Below are positions 33,921-42,145 of a stretch of DNA of 64,000 nucleotides, piece by piece. Source of the DNA: Simplicispira sedimenti. GTDB taxonomy: Bacteria > Pseudomonadota > Gammaproteobacteria > Burkholderiales > Burkholderiaceae_C. The notes beneath the pieces were generated by a model. It was not told where the DNA came from, made no database searches, and was given only the letters and a program-made list of their open reading frames with translations. The stretch spans positions 124,001-188,000 of the forward strand of contig NZ_JAKVIJ010000003.1 in NCBI RefSeq assembly GCF_022760965.1, given 5' to 3'. How positions within the stretch are numbered: position 1 is the stretch's first letter; each line of letters begins with the position of its first letter. The position numbers and the translations under genes are program-made.

Positions 33921-34391
33921 ATGTCCTTGTCTGATTCATTGACCATTGTGCAGCCCCAACCCGATGGGAGCATTCCGGTGCCGCAGGCAGCGCCCTCGGC
34001 AGAGCAAGTGGCCGCCACCGAGCAGGCCGCGCAGGCCTTGCAGGCGCGGGCACAGGAACTGCAGAACCAACTGGAGGGATTGCAGCAAATCCTGAACAAG
34101 CCTCTGTCGGAAATCCTGGCCGACCGTGAAAAAGCTCTGGAGGCTGCTGGCGCATGGGATGCCTTCGGTGCCATGTGGGTGCTGTCGCAGCGCGCCATGC
34201 GCCGCGTGGCCATGGACCTGGCCGCGCAGCAGGAGTTGAGCGAAGCCGAGGTGGTGGCGCGCGCCATGCGCTATGCCAACGCGGTGCTCAACACCGAGGA
34301 CGAGACCCTGGGCGGCTCGATCGCCCCGGCGCAACTGGCGCACATTGCGCGGCACAAGGCGTTTTTGCGCAAGCAGTTCCGGCAGGGGTGA
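33921..34391 (+). CDS. Hypothetical coiled-coil protein
   Basis: A 156-aa soluble protein with a Gln/Ala-rich coiled coil at about 25-75 (VAATEQAAQALQARAQELQNQLEGLQQIL) and a C-terminal block TLGGSIAPAQLAHIARHKAFLRKQFRQG. I do not recognise the family. The ATG at 33921 is divergent from the DUF2007 gene. The DNA of its last 20 codons occurs again, about 90 percent identical, at 35179-35241 on the far side of the PIN toxin-antitoxin pair. Confidence 0.65.
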   Translation: MSLSDSLTIVQPQPDGSIPVPQAAPSAEQVAATEQAAQALQARAQELQNQLEGLQQILNKPLSEILADREKALEAAGAWDAFGAMWVLSQRAMRRVAMDLAAQQELSEAEVVARAMRYANAVLNTEDETLGGSIAPAQLAHIARHKAFLRKQFRQG

Positions 34392-34393
34392 GG
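34331..34393 (+). repeat. Direct repeat, left copy, flanking the PIN TA module
   Basis: 63 bp covering the end and stop codon of the coiled-coil gene. The partner is at 35179-35241 with about six mismatches. Together they bracket 785 bp that contain the toxin and antitoxin genes. Confidence 0.75.
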
Positions 34394-34419
34394 AGGGCGG
34401 TAGGTCGCCTCGCCGGATG

Positions 34420-34432
34420 TGATACGGTATCA
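34420..34432. promoter_or_regulatory. Palindromic operator of the PIN toxin-antitoxin operon
   Basis: TGATAC-G-GTATCA is a perfect 13-bp palindrome ending 11 bp before the toxin ATG. Autoregulation of TA operons by the ribbon-helix-helix antitoxin at such sites is common. The assignment is inference. Confidence 0.6.
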
Positions 34433-34443
34433 TAGGTAATACC

Positions 34444-34875
34444 ATGAAAGCTTGTCCCCAGATTGTGCTGGACACCAATGTGTTGGTGGCGGGGCTGCGT
34501 TCACGCAATGGTGCGTCGTTTGAATTGCTCCGGCGCTTGCCTACAGGGCAATATCGCTTGCATCTGACGGTGCCATTGGCCATGGAGTACGAGGATGTCT
34601 TGCACCGTTCCGGGCTGTTGCCCTTGCCTGTGGACGCGATCGACGCTGTTTTGGACATGGTGTGTGCCGTCGCGGTTCAACAGCCGGTTCATTTTCTGTG
34701 GCGGCCTCAATTGCGTGACCCCCGCGATGAACTGGTGCTGGAGGCCGCAGTCAATGCCTCGGCAGACTATCTGGTGACGCACAACCTGCGCGACTTTGCT
34801 GCCGCAGGTGGGTTCGCAGTCCAGGTGGTCACACCCGGCCAGTTCTTGAAGCTATTGGATGGAGGAGCACTATGA
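34444..34875 (+). CDS. PIN-domain toxin (COG1569-type)
   Basis: A 143-aa PIN-like ribonuclease of the putative toxin family COG1569. The acidic residues expected of the metal site are visible: D10 in IVLDTNVLVAGL, E48 and E50 in LAMEYEDVLHRSG, D92/D95 in LRDPRDELVLEAA, and a last Asp in DYLVTHNLRDF. The gene precedes its antitoxin and overlaps it by four bases (ATGA). The toxin-first order is the less usual one for TA pairs but occurs in this family. Confidence 0.85.
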   Translation: MKACPQIVLDTNVLVAGLRSRNGASFELLRRLPTGQYRLHLTVPLAMEYEDVLHRSGLLPLPVDAIDAVLDMVCAVAVQQPVHFLWRPQLRDPRDELVLEAAVNASADYLVTHNLRDFAAAGGFAVQVVTPGQFLKLLDGGAL

Positions 34876-35111
34876 GCATACTCAGCCTGCGTTTACCGCA
34901 ATCGATCCACCAGAACGCCAAGCTCTATGCCCAGCGAGAGGGCATTTCCGTCAATCAGTTGGCGGCGACGGCATTGGCTGAAAAACTGGCAGCGCTCGCC
35001 GCCGAGGACTACATCGCCCAGCGTGGCCAGCGCGCCAGCGCTGAAAAATATGCGGCTGCACTGGATCTGGTGCCTGATGTTCCGGCAGGTCCGGGGGATG
35101 TGTTGCCGTGA
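34872..35111 (+). CDS. Antitoxin, ribbon-helix-helix/HicB-like
   Basis: A 79-aa protein whose N-terminus MSILSLRLPQSIHQNAKLYAQREGISVNQLAATALAEKL has the strand-helix-helix pattern of MetJ/Arc-type DNA-binding antitoxins. The C-terminal tail, rich in Ala, Asp and Pro, would wrap the toxin. It is translationally coupled to the PIN toxin upstream and, through a TGATG overlap, to the 42-aa ORF downstream. Confidence 0.8.
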   Translation: MSILSLRLPQSIHQNAKLYAQREGISVNQLAATALAEKLAALAAEDYIAQRGQRASAEKYAAALDLVPDVPAGPGDVLP

Positions 35112-35239
35112 TGGCTTCGCCATTTAAGTATCCATCCAGCCGCCGTGGGCGATCCCTCGGTAGCAGCATCACCTCCGAGCAACTGGCGCACATCGGGCGG
35201 CACAAACCGTTTTTGCGCCAGCAATTCCGGCAGGGGTGA
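35111..35239 (+). pseudogene. 42-aa ORF, duplicated tail of the coiled-coil protein
   Basis: Opens with MASPFKYPSSRRGRSLGSS and ends LAHIGRHKPFLRQQFRQG, clearly related to the C-terminus of the protein at 33921-34391. Its first 15 or so codons are unrelated. It starts within the antitoxin stop (TGATG). It is most simply a truncated gene copy left by the event that brought in the TA pair, but the frame is open and could be translated. Confidence 0.6.
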
Positions 35240-35241
35240 GG
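35179..35241 (+). repeat. Direct repeat, right copy, flanking the PIN TA module
   Basis: Partner of 34331-34393, ending CCGGCAGGGGTGAGG in both. Divergence of about 10 percent means the duplication is not recent, or that two related genes recombined. Confidence 0.75.
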
Positions 35242-35248
35242 CCGGGCC

Positions 35249-35542
35249 TCAGCGCTTGAAACCGGCCTCCCGCTGACTGCGCACCGCCAGCACGAACACG
35301 GTATCGATGGCAGCCACGTAGTGGTACAGCGCCACATAGCCGCGCGAGGATTGACCTATCACCAGCTCCCGCTTGCCGCCCCGCACAGGGCGCCCGATCA
35401 GCGGGCTGAGGGTGAGGATCTGCAGGGCCTCCAGAATGGTGTCAATGCGCTCGGGTGCGGATTCGGGGTCGTGTTGGGCGATGTGGTCGAAGAAGCGGTC
35501 GAAATCGTCCAGGACTTCCGGGGCCAGCTCGATGCGGGTCAT
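35249..35542 (-). CDS. ParE/RelE-superfamily toxin
   Basis: A 97-aa protein starting MTRIELAPEVLDDFDRFFDHIAQHDPES, with LEALQILTLSPLIGRPVRGGKRELVIGQSSRGYVALYHYV and a terminal VRSQREAGFKR. This is the ParE-type plasmid stabilisation fold. ParE toxins poison gyrase, other members cleave mRNA; which applies here is unknown. The gene lies 20 bp after its antitoxin gene. Only 9 bp separate its stop from that of the 42-aa ORF coming the other way, so two TA modules meet tail to tail. Confidence 0.85.
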   Translation of the reverse strand: MTRIELAPEVLDDFDRFFDHIAQHDPESAPERIDTILEALQILTLSPLIGRPVRGGKRELVIGQSSRGYVALYHYVAAIDTVFVLAVRSQREAGFKR

Positions 35543-35562
35543 GCGAAGGCAGGCGCTGGCGT

Positions 35563-35847
35563 TTACTTGCCTGGGGTACGGGCGGAGGGTTTGCGTGGCC
35601 GTTTGCCCTGGGCGCGGGAGGCCAGGTAGGCCTTGGCATCGTCCCAGGCCACGGTCTGTCCCGTGGCGCGGATGCGTGCCCAGCGCTCGTCGGCCACGGC
35701 GTGAAAGGCGTTGTCCAGTTCCACCTGCTCCACCGTCTGGGCCAGGGCGTCCAGGATGAAGGCATGGGCCGTTTTGCCCGCTTGCGCGGCAGCGGCGTTG
35801 ATGCGGGCTTTGAGCTCGTCTTCGAGGCGGATGGTGGTGGTGGGCAT
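35563..35847 (-). CDS. ParD/CopG-type antitoxin
   Basis: A 94-aa ribbon-helix-helix protein: MPTTTIRLEDELKARINAAAAQAGKTAHAFILDAL is the DNA-binding and dimerisation part. The rest, ending in a basic RPRKPSARTPGK tail, would bind the toxin. It is first in the operon with the ParE-like toxin. A perfect inverted repeat lies 23 bp upstream of its start. Confidence 0.85.
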   Translation of the reverse strand: MPTTTIRLEDELKARINAAAAQAGKTAHAFILDALAQTVEQVELDNAFHAVADERWARIRATGQTVAWDDAKAYLASRAQGKRPRKPSARTPGK

Positions 35848-35869
35848 GGCGGCTCCGGTGGCGAATCAA

Positions 35870-35889
35870 TGTAGCACACAAGTGCTACA
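35870..35889. promoter_or_regulatory. Palindromic operator of the ParDE-like operon
   Basis: TGTAGCAC-ACAA-GTGCTACA, a perfect 8-bp inverted repeat with a 4-bp spacer, located between the antitoxin start and the GST gene. It is a likely binding site for the ParD-type antitoxin. Confidence 0.65.
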
Positions 35890-35917
35890 AGTGCCATGCC
35901 GGGACCGAATCAGCGTG

Positions 35918-36601
35918 TCAGCGCCGCAGCCGGTACGGCTCCTCGAATTCGCGGAAATCCGCCTCGGCCAGGGCATCGTCGATCCAGGCCTTGACCCCGG
36001 GCAGTGCGCGCACGCGCTGCACAAAGGCCTGGATGTGCTCCGGCACCGGCAGGCCGTAGCTGTGCAGGCGCATGCAGACCGGGGCGTAGAAGGCGTCGGC
36101 GATGGTGAATGCGCCGAACAGCATGGGGCCCCCGTGCTGTTCCAGCAGGCCGCTCCACATCTCCACCAGGCGCTGCACGTCGGCGCGCACGGCAGGCTTG
36201 TCGCGCCAGATCAGTGCGCCCACCTCGGGCAGGTGGGCCTCGATGTTCATGGGGCAGGCGCCGCGCAGGGCCGTGAAGCCGCTGTGCATCTCGGCGCACA
36301 CGCTGCGGGCGCGGGCGCGGGCGGTCTTGTCCTGGGGCCAGAGGTTCTTTTCCGGGTAGGTTTCGGCCAGGTATTCGGCGATGGCCAGGGTGTCCCAGAT
36401 GGCCAGATCGCCATCGACCAGCACCGGGACCTTGCCGGTGGGCGAGATGCCGGCGATCGTGGCCTTGAAGTGCGAGTCAGCGTCGAAGCTGTCGAAGCGC
36501 GCGAGCACTTCCTCGAACGGAATGCCCGCCTGGCGCAGCAGCACCCAGGGGCGCATGGACCAGGAGGAGTAGTTCTTGTTGCCGATGTAGAGCTGGAGCA
36601 T
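35918..36601 (-). CDS. Glutathione S-transferase family protein
   Basis: A 227-aa cytosolic GST. The thioredoxin-like half begins MLQLYIGNKNYSSWSMRPWVLLRQAGIPFEEV, with Ser in SSWS where the catalytic Ser/Cys lies. ISPTGKVPVLVDGDLAIWDTLAIAEYLAE carries the cis-Pro and the glutathione-binding Asp/Thr. An all-helical half follows (MLFGAFTIADAFYAPVCMRL). The substrate is unknown. It starts at 36601, just after a terminator that separates it from the acyl-CoA dehydrogenase gene. Confidence 0.9.
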   Translation of the reverse strand: MLQLYIGNKNYSSWSMRPWVLLRQAGIPFEEVLARFDSFDADSHFKATIAGISPTGKVPVLVDGDLAIWDTLAIAEYLAETYPEKNLWPQDKTARARARSVCAEMHSGFTALRGACPMNIEAHLPEVGALIWRDKPAVRADVQRLVEMWSGLLEQHGGPMLFGAFTIADAFYAPVCMRLHSYGLPVPEHIQAFVQRVRALPGVKAWIDDALAEADFREFEEPYRLRR

Positions 36602-36613
36602 GGTTCACCTGCT

Positions 36614-36642
36614 GAAGAAAAGGGGCCGCAAAAGAGCGGCCC
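36614..36642 (-). terminator. Rho-independent terminator of the acyl-CoA dehydrogenase gene
   Basis: On the minus strand GGGCCGC, loop TCTTTT, GCGGCCC, then CTTTTCTTC. Stem arms are 36642-36636 and 36629-36623. It ends transcripts coming from 38394 and sits directly before the GST start. Confidence 0.75.
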
Positions 36643-36708
36643 ATTGTGCGGCAAAGTGTAGAGGGCGCGAAAGGCAGCAATTGCATGCCGGTGCCCCGGC
36701 CAGGGTTT

Positions 36709-38394
36709 TCAGACCAGGCGTGGCGTGGCCCGCTCGATGATGGCGGCCACATCGACGCCGCGCGGCAGCGCGCCGTAGTTAAAGCTGCCCTCGGGCGCGA
36801 GGCGCGAGGCACAGAACGCGTCGGCCACGAAGGCGGGCGCGCCGCGCACCAGCAGCGAGGCCTGCAGCGCCAGCGCCATGCGCTCGACCACGTGGCGGGC
36901 ACGGTACTGCAGATCGGTGGGGTCGGCGAATTCCTTGCCCAGATCGCGCACATGCTGGTCGAGCAAGGTGTTCTGGCCCAGCGCGAGCCGCAGTTCGGCG
37001 AAGAAGGCGTCCACCACCTCGGGTGTCTTGGACATGGCGCGCAGCACGTCCAGGCACTGGATGTTGCCGCTGCCTTCCCAGATGGCGTTGACCGGCGCCT
37101 CGCGGTACAGGCGCGGGAACATGCTGTCCTCCATCACGCCGCTGCCGCCGATGCATTCCATGGCCTCGTAGGCGTGGCCGGGCGTGCGCTTGCAGATCCA
37201 GTATTTGCCCACGGCGGTCACCAGGCGCACCAGCAGGTCCTCGTGGCGGTTGTCGCGGTGGTCCAGCGCCCGCGCCACGCGCATCGACAGGGTCATGGCT
37301 GCCTCGCTCTCCAGCGCCAGGTCGGCCAGCACGTTCTGCATCAGCGGCTGCTGGTTGAGGCGGGCGCCGAAGGCGCTGCGGTGCGCGCAGTGGTGCAGTG
37401 CCTGCGACAGCGCCATGCGCATGCCCGCGCTGGAGCCCACCATGCAGTCGAAGCGCGTCATGGCCACCATCTCGATGATGTTGCGCACGCCGCGCCCTTC
37501 CTCGCCCACCATCCAGGCCAGCGCGCCGCGCAGCTCGGTCTCGCTCGACGCGTTGGAGGCGTTGCCCATCTTCTTCTTCAGGCGCAGCACCTGCAGCGGG
37601 TTTTTGGTGCCGTCGGGTCGCCAGCGCGGCAGCAGAAAGCACGACAGGCCCTTGTCGGTGTGTGCCAGCACCAGGAAGGCATCGCACATGGGCGCCGAGA
37701 CGAAATACTTGTGGCCCACCAGTTCATACGCCTGACCGGGGCCGCCCTGGCCCACGGGGTAGGCGCGCGTGCTGTTGGCCTGCACGTCCGAACCGCCCTG
37801 CTTCTCGGTCATGGCCATGCCGATGGTCACGCCGGTTTTTTGCTCCACTGGCACGTTGCGCGGGTCGTACACGCGCGCGGTGATCTTGTGCTCCCACAGC
37901 GCGGCCAGGTCGGGCTGCAGGCGCAGCGCGGGAATGGCGGCGAAGGTCATGGTGATGGGGCAGCCGTGGCCCGCCTCCACCTGGGTCTGCAGGTAGTTGC
38001 CGGCGGCGCGCGCCACATGGGCGCCATGGCGTGGGTCGGTCCAGGGCGAGGAATGCAAGCCGTGTTCAATGGCCGTGCCCATGAAGCGGTGGTAAGCCGG
38101 GTGGAACTTGACCAGATCGATGCGGTTGCCGAAGCGGTCGTGTGTCTCCAGCTCCGGTAGATGCTTGTTGGCGAGATGACCCTGCTCCAGGTACTCGGCC
38201 GAGCCGGTCAACTCGCCAAAGCGGAGCAAATCCGCATCGGCCCAGGCCGCGCCCTCGCGCTGCACGGCCTCGCGCAGCGCGGTGTCTTGGGCGTACATGT
38301 TGTAGTCGGCGAGCTCGCAGGACACGTTCTCGACCTGGTGGGTGTCGGCCAGGTAGCGGGTGTGCAGGGCGGTGGTGTCGTTCGGCGCGTTCAT
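36709..38394 (-). CDS. Acyl-CoA dehydrogenase family protein, AidB-like
   Basis: A 561-aa flavoprotein of the AidB/long acyl-CoA dehydrogenase group (normal length about 540-600). Motifs: GMAMTEKQGGSDVQAN (FAD binding), YELVGHKYFVSAPMCDAFLVLA, FGARLNQQPLMQNVLADLALE and YEAMECIGGSGVMEDS, followed by WEGSGNIQCLDVLRAM with the Glu where catalytic bases lie. E. coli AidB binds DNA and protects against alkylation; most relatives are uncharacterised, and isovaleryl-CoA dehydrogenase-like activity is possible. The adjacent PaaX-like regulator, 27 bp upstream on the same strand, suggests control by an acyl-CoA. Confidence 0.85.
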   Translation of the reverse strand: MNAPNDTTALHTRYLADTHQVENVSCELADYNMYAQDTALREAVQREGAAWADADLLRFGELTGSAEYLEQGHLANKHLPELETHDRFGNRIDLVKFHPAYHRFMGTAIEHGLHSSPWTDPRHGAHVARAAGNYLQTQVEAGHGCPITMTFAAIPALRLQPDLAALWEHKITARVYDPRNVPVEQKTGVTIGMAMTEKQGGSDVQANSTRAYPVGQGGPGQAYELVGHKYFVSAPMCDAFLVLAHTDKGLSCFLLPRWRPDGTKNPLQVLRLKKKMGNASNASSETELRGALAWMVGEEGRGVRNIIEMVAMTRFDCMVGSSAGMRMALSQALHHCAHRSAFGARLNQQPLMQNVLADLALESEAAMTLSMRVARALDHRDNRHEDLLVRLVTAVGKYWICKRTPGHAYEAMECIGGSGVMEDSMFPRLYREAPVNAIWEGSGNIQCLDVLRAMSKTPEVVDAFFAELRLALGQNTLLDQHVRDLGKEFADPTDLQYRARHVVERMALALQASLLVRGAPAFVADAFCASRLAPEGSFNYGALPRGVDVAAIIERATPRLV

Positions 38395-38421
38395 GGCGGG
38401 GTCTCCGGTGTGAAAGGGGCG

Positions 38422-39267
38422 TCAGGCCACGCGCAGGCGGGCCTTGCGGGTGGTGGTGTCGGGGGTGGAAAGGGTGTCGTAGAAGCGGTCCCAGATGGCG
38501 CGGCCCGCCGCATCGAAGGCGTGCACGCTGTCGATGAAGGCGGCGCGCAACGCGCCGTCCACCATGGGTTCGGGCAGCAGCGGGTCGTACACGAGTTGGC
38601 GGATGGCCGCGCCACCCAGGAAGAACGACTCGCGCGCCGCCTGGTCGATGGGCAGGCGCGCCGCGCCATCCAGCCAGCGTTGCAACTGCTCCTGCGTGGC
38701 GCGGTAGCCCTGGTTGAGGGCGACGCCATCCCACAGCGCGTCCACGGCGGCCTCGGTGGCGGCATCGAGCGAGGTGCAGCCGCAGACCACGGCCTGCGCC
38801 TCCAGGCCCAGTGCGTGCAGGCGCGCGCGGATGGCGGCGATGTCGGCCTCGATGTTGTCCGGCCGCAGCCAGAAGTCGCGTTGCAGCTCGGCAAAGCCCA
38901 GCAGGTGCAGGGCGCGCTCGCGCTGCCGCGTGGCGGCGCGGTCGCTGCGCGCCAGCGCGCCGCAGTGCACCGCCACGTACTGCCCGTTCCAGGGGCGCAG
39001 GCGCTCGGCGGTGCTGCGCCAGTGGGACACATCCTGCGCCAGGCTCTGCGCGGTCGGCCCCAGGCGCCAGGCACCGCGCTCGGTGGCCTGCGCCATGTCC
39101 TGCGCGGCCAGCCGCGCCAGCGTCACGCGCACATGGTTCTCGCTGATGCCAAACACCGCCCCCGCCGCCACGGCATGGCTGACGGGCAGCGCGTCGTCGC
39201 CGCTGGCGAGCAGCAATTCCAGCAGCAGGTGTTTGGGTTGGACTTTGGCGTCGAGGGAAGAATGCAT
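38422..39267 (-). CDS. PaaX-family transcriptional regulator
   Basis: A 281-aa regulator with an N-terminal winged helix (LLLELLLASGDDALPVSHAVAAGAVFGISENHVRVTLARLAAQ) and the PaaX middle and C-terminal domains (LGPTAQSLAQDVSHWRS, RDFWLRPDNIE, YDPLLPEPMV). PaaX represses phenylacetate genes and responds to phenylacetyl-CoA. Here the linked target is the AidB-like dehydrogenase, so another acyl-CoA may be sensed. Inverted TGTGT/ACACA sequences lie at the start codon. Confidence 0.82.
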   Translation of the reverse strand: MHSSLDAKVQPKHLLLELLLASGDDALPVSHAVAAGAVFGISENHVRVTLARLAAQDMAQATERGAWRLGPTAQSLAQDVSHWRSTAERLRPWNGQYVAVHCGALARSDRAATRQRERALHLLGFAELQRDFWLRPDNIEADIAAIRARLHALGLEAQAVVCGCTSLDAATEAAVDALWDGVALNQGYRATQEQLQRWLDGAARLPIDQAARESFFLGGAAIRQLVYDPLLPEPMVDGALRAAFIDSVHAFDAAGRAIWDRFYDTLSTPDTTTRKARLRVA

Positions 39268-39313
39268 GTGTTAAATATTACACAAATATCACATCAAAGC
39301 AAATATGTGTAAT
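39267..39313. promoter_or_regulatory. AT-rich operator region of the paaX-like gene
   Basis: TGTGT (39267-39271) faces ACACA (39280-39284), and ATTACACA (39277-39284) faces TGTGTAAT (39306-39313). The segment is much more AT-rich than the neighbouring genes and directly precedes the regulator start at 39267. It looks like a multi-half-site operator and promoter for autoregulation. Confidence 0.5.
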
Positions 39314-39394
39314 AACGCGGCGCGTGCGAAGCCACTGCGGGCTCGTCGGTTTTTGCTTATCGATGCAGCGGCGTCAGCAGCGGGGGCCAGCAGA

Positions 39395-39546
39395 CACCGC
39401 GCAAGGGCCGCCCCGCCGCGCTGGGGGCGTCCCCTTCTCCCCCGACCCCTCCCCCGCGAGGGGGGAGGGGAGGTGTTACCCCTCTCCCCTGGTGGGAGAG
39501 GGGCAGGGGGGGAGGGGGCGCTGCAGGCGACTCAGGGGGATGTGCC
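39395..39546 (-). repeat. Post-stop-codon repeat, copy d (after formyl-THF cyclo-ligase)
   Basis: Begins right after the cyclo-ligase stop on the minus strand (CATCCCCCTGAGTCGCCTGC) and ends in GGCGGGGCGGCCCTTGCGC. It contains an inserted C/G-rich block (about 39436-39520) that also occurs in copy g. That block has four or more G-runs on the plus strand (GGGAGAGGGGCAGGGGGG). Bases 39314-39394 hold nothing I recognise. Confidence 0.75.
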
Positions 39547-40119
<573 letters not shown>

Positions 40120-40134
40120 CACATAATTCCCCGA

Positions 40135-42117
40135 ATGTATTTATCGAAGATTCTGACACCGCTGGTGGCCTGTGCGCTGCTGGCTACGCCCACGGCCCCT
40201 GTTTTGGCCCAGCCCAAGGGGGACCAGGTGCTGCTGGACATGCAGCAGGCTTTTCGCAAGGGCGACCGCAAAAGGCTCGAACAGCTCCTTCCCCAGGCCA
40301 AGGGCCATGCGCTGGAGCCCTGGGCGGCCTACTGGGAGCTCAAGGCCCGGCTGAACGACGCCTCGGCACAGGAAGTGCAGGGCTTTCTGCAGCGCTGGGC
40401 GGGCACTTACCACGAAGACCGCCTGCGCAACGACTGGTTGCAATTGCTGGGCCAGCGCCGCGATTGGGCGCAGTTTGCCGAGCACCACGCCCAGTACCGC
40501 ATGCAGGACGACAAGGAGGTGCGCTGCTACGCGCTGCTGATCGAAGACATCAAGGGCACTGCCAGCCCCAACGTGGGGGATGAGGTACGCCGCCTATGGC
40601 ACAGCCAGCGCGACGCCGATGACGGCTGCGCCCACGCTGCGGCTGAGCTGCTGGCGGCGCGCAAGCTCAGTGCGTTGGATGTGTGGCGCAAGGCACGCCT
40701 GGCGGTGGAAGCCAACCGCCCCGGTGTGGCGCGCAAGGCGGTGGAAATCGTGGCGCCCGATGCGCTGCCCACATTGCGCGAGGCCCTGGACGCGCCCAGC
40801 AAGTTCCTGCGCGCACACTCCACGGCCCGCGGGCGGATGCGGCAGGAGCTGGTCTTGCTGGCCCTCATCAAGCTGGCGGGCAGCGATATCGAATCCGCCG
40901 CGTCGCAGCTGGATGCCAAGTGGGGCGTGCACCTGTCGCCCGAAGAACGCAACTGGGCCTGGGGCGTGATGGGCAAGGTGGCGGCGCAAAAGCTCTCGCC
41001 CAGTGCCATGGGCTATTACGCCAACGTATCGCGCGATACGGACCTGAACGACGACCTCCTGGCCTGGAAGGTGCGTGCCGCCCTGCGCGCCGGGCAGTGG
41101 AGGGAGGTGCGCCATGCCATCGACGCCATGGGCGAGGAACAGCGCCAGGACGCCACCTGGGTGTACTGGAAGGCCCGCGCGCTGCTGGCCGGCCGCCCCA
41201 ACGACCATGAGCGCGCCCAGGCCCAGCGCCTGCTCGAAGGCATTGCCGGTACACGCGGCTTTTACGAACAACTGGCGCTGGAAGAACTGGGCCAGCGCGT
41301 GACGCTGCCCCCCGCACCCGCACCGCTGACCGAGGAAGAGAAAGCCGCCGCGCGCGCCAACCCCGGCCTCAACCGGGGGCTGTACGCCATCCTCATCGGC
41401 CTGCGTGGCGAGGGCGTGCGCGAGTGGAACTACACCACCAACCTGCACCGCCCCGGCGGCATGAACGACCGCGAACTGCTGGCCTCCGCCGACTTTGCCT
41501 GCCAGCGCGAGGTGTGGGACCGCTGCATCAACACCAGCGAACGCACGCGCGGCACCATCGACATGGTGCAGCGCTTCCCCATGCCCTTCCGCGACGCGGT
41601 GGTGGAGCGTGCCAAGTCCATCGGACTCGACCCGGCCTACGTCTATGGCCTGATCCGGCAGGAAAGCCGCTTCATCATGGACGCCCGCTCGCACGTGGGT
41701 GCCTCGGGTCTCATGCAGGTGATGCCCGCCACCGCACGCTGGACGGCCAAGCGCATCGGGCTGACGGACTTCCGTGCCGAGCAGATCACCGACCGCGACA
41801 CCAACATCGCCATCGGCACGGCCTACCTCAAGCTGGCGCTGGACGACTTCGGCGGCTCTATGCCCATGGCCGCTGCCGCCTACAACGCGGGGCCCGGCCG
41901 CCCACGGGTGTGGCGCAACGGCACCGTGCTGGACGCTGCCATCTGGGCCGAGAACATCCCGTTCAGCGAAACGCGTGACTACGTGAAGAAGGTGCTGGCC
42001 AACACCACCAACTACGCGGCGCTGATCACGGGGCAGCCGCAGTCGCTCAAGGCGCGGCTGGGGACGGTGGGGCCGCGGGGGGTTGCGGAGCCGGAGGTGA
42101 ACAAGGAACTGCCTTGA
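40135..42117 (+). CDS. slt: Soluble lytic murein transglycosylase (Slt70 type)
   Basis: Periplasmic enzyme that cleaves peptidoglycan glycan strands with formation of anhydro-muramic acid. The 660-aa protein has a signal peptide (residues 1-24, cleavage after VLA), a long alpha-superhelical U-domain, and a C-terminal goose-lysozyme-like SLT domain. The catalytic Glu510 lies in IRQESRFIMDARSHVGASGLMQVMPATA, with AYNAGPGRPRVW later. I chose the ATG at 40135 because it starts the signal peptide. Confidence 0.93.
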   Translation: MYLSKILTPLVACALLATPTAPVLAQPKGDQVLLDMQQAFRKGDRKRLEQLLPQAKGHALEPWAAYWELKARLNDASAQEVQGFLQRWAGTYHEDRLRNDWLQLLGQRRDWAQFAEHHAQYRMQDDKEVRCYALLIEDIKGTASPNVGDEVRRLWHSQRDADDGCAHAAAELLAARKLSALDVWRKARLAVEANRPGVARKAVEIVAPDALPTLREALDAPSKFLRAHSTARGRMRQELVLLALIKLAGSDIESAASQLDAKWGVHLSPEERNWAWGVMGKVAAQKLSPSAMGYYANVSRDTDLNDDLLAWKVRAALRAGQWREVRHAIDAMGEEQRQDATWVYWKARALLAGRPNDHERAQAQRLLEGIAGTRGFYEQLALEELGQRVTLPPAPAPLTEEEKAAARANPGLNRGLYAILIGLRGEGVREWNYTTNLHRPGGMNDRELLASADFACQREVWDRCINTSERTRGTIDMVQRFPMPFRDAVVERAKSIGLDPAYVYGLIRQESRFIMDARSHVGASGLMQVMPATARWTAKRIGLTDFRAEQITDRDTNIAIGTAYLKLALDDFGGSMPMAAAAYNAGPGRPRVWRNGTVLDAAIWAENIPFSETRDYVKKVLANTTNYAALITGQPQSLKARLGTVGPRGVAEPEVNKELP

Positions 42118-42145
42118 TGGTTCTTGGGGGCTGTTTTTGAGGGTG

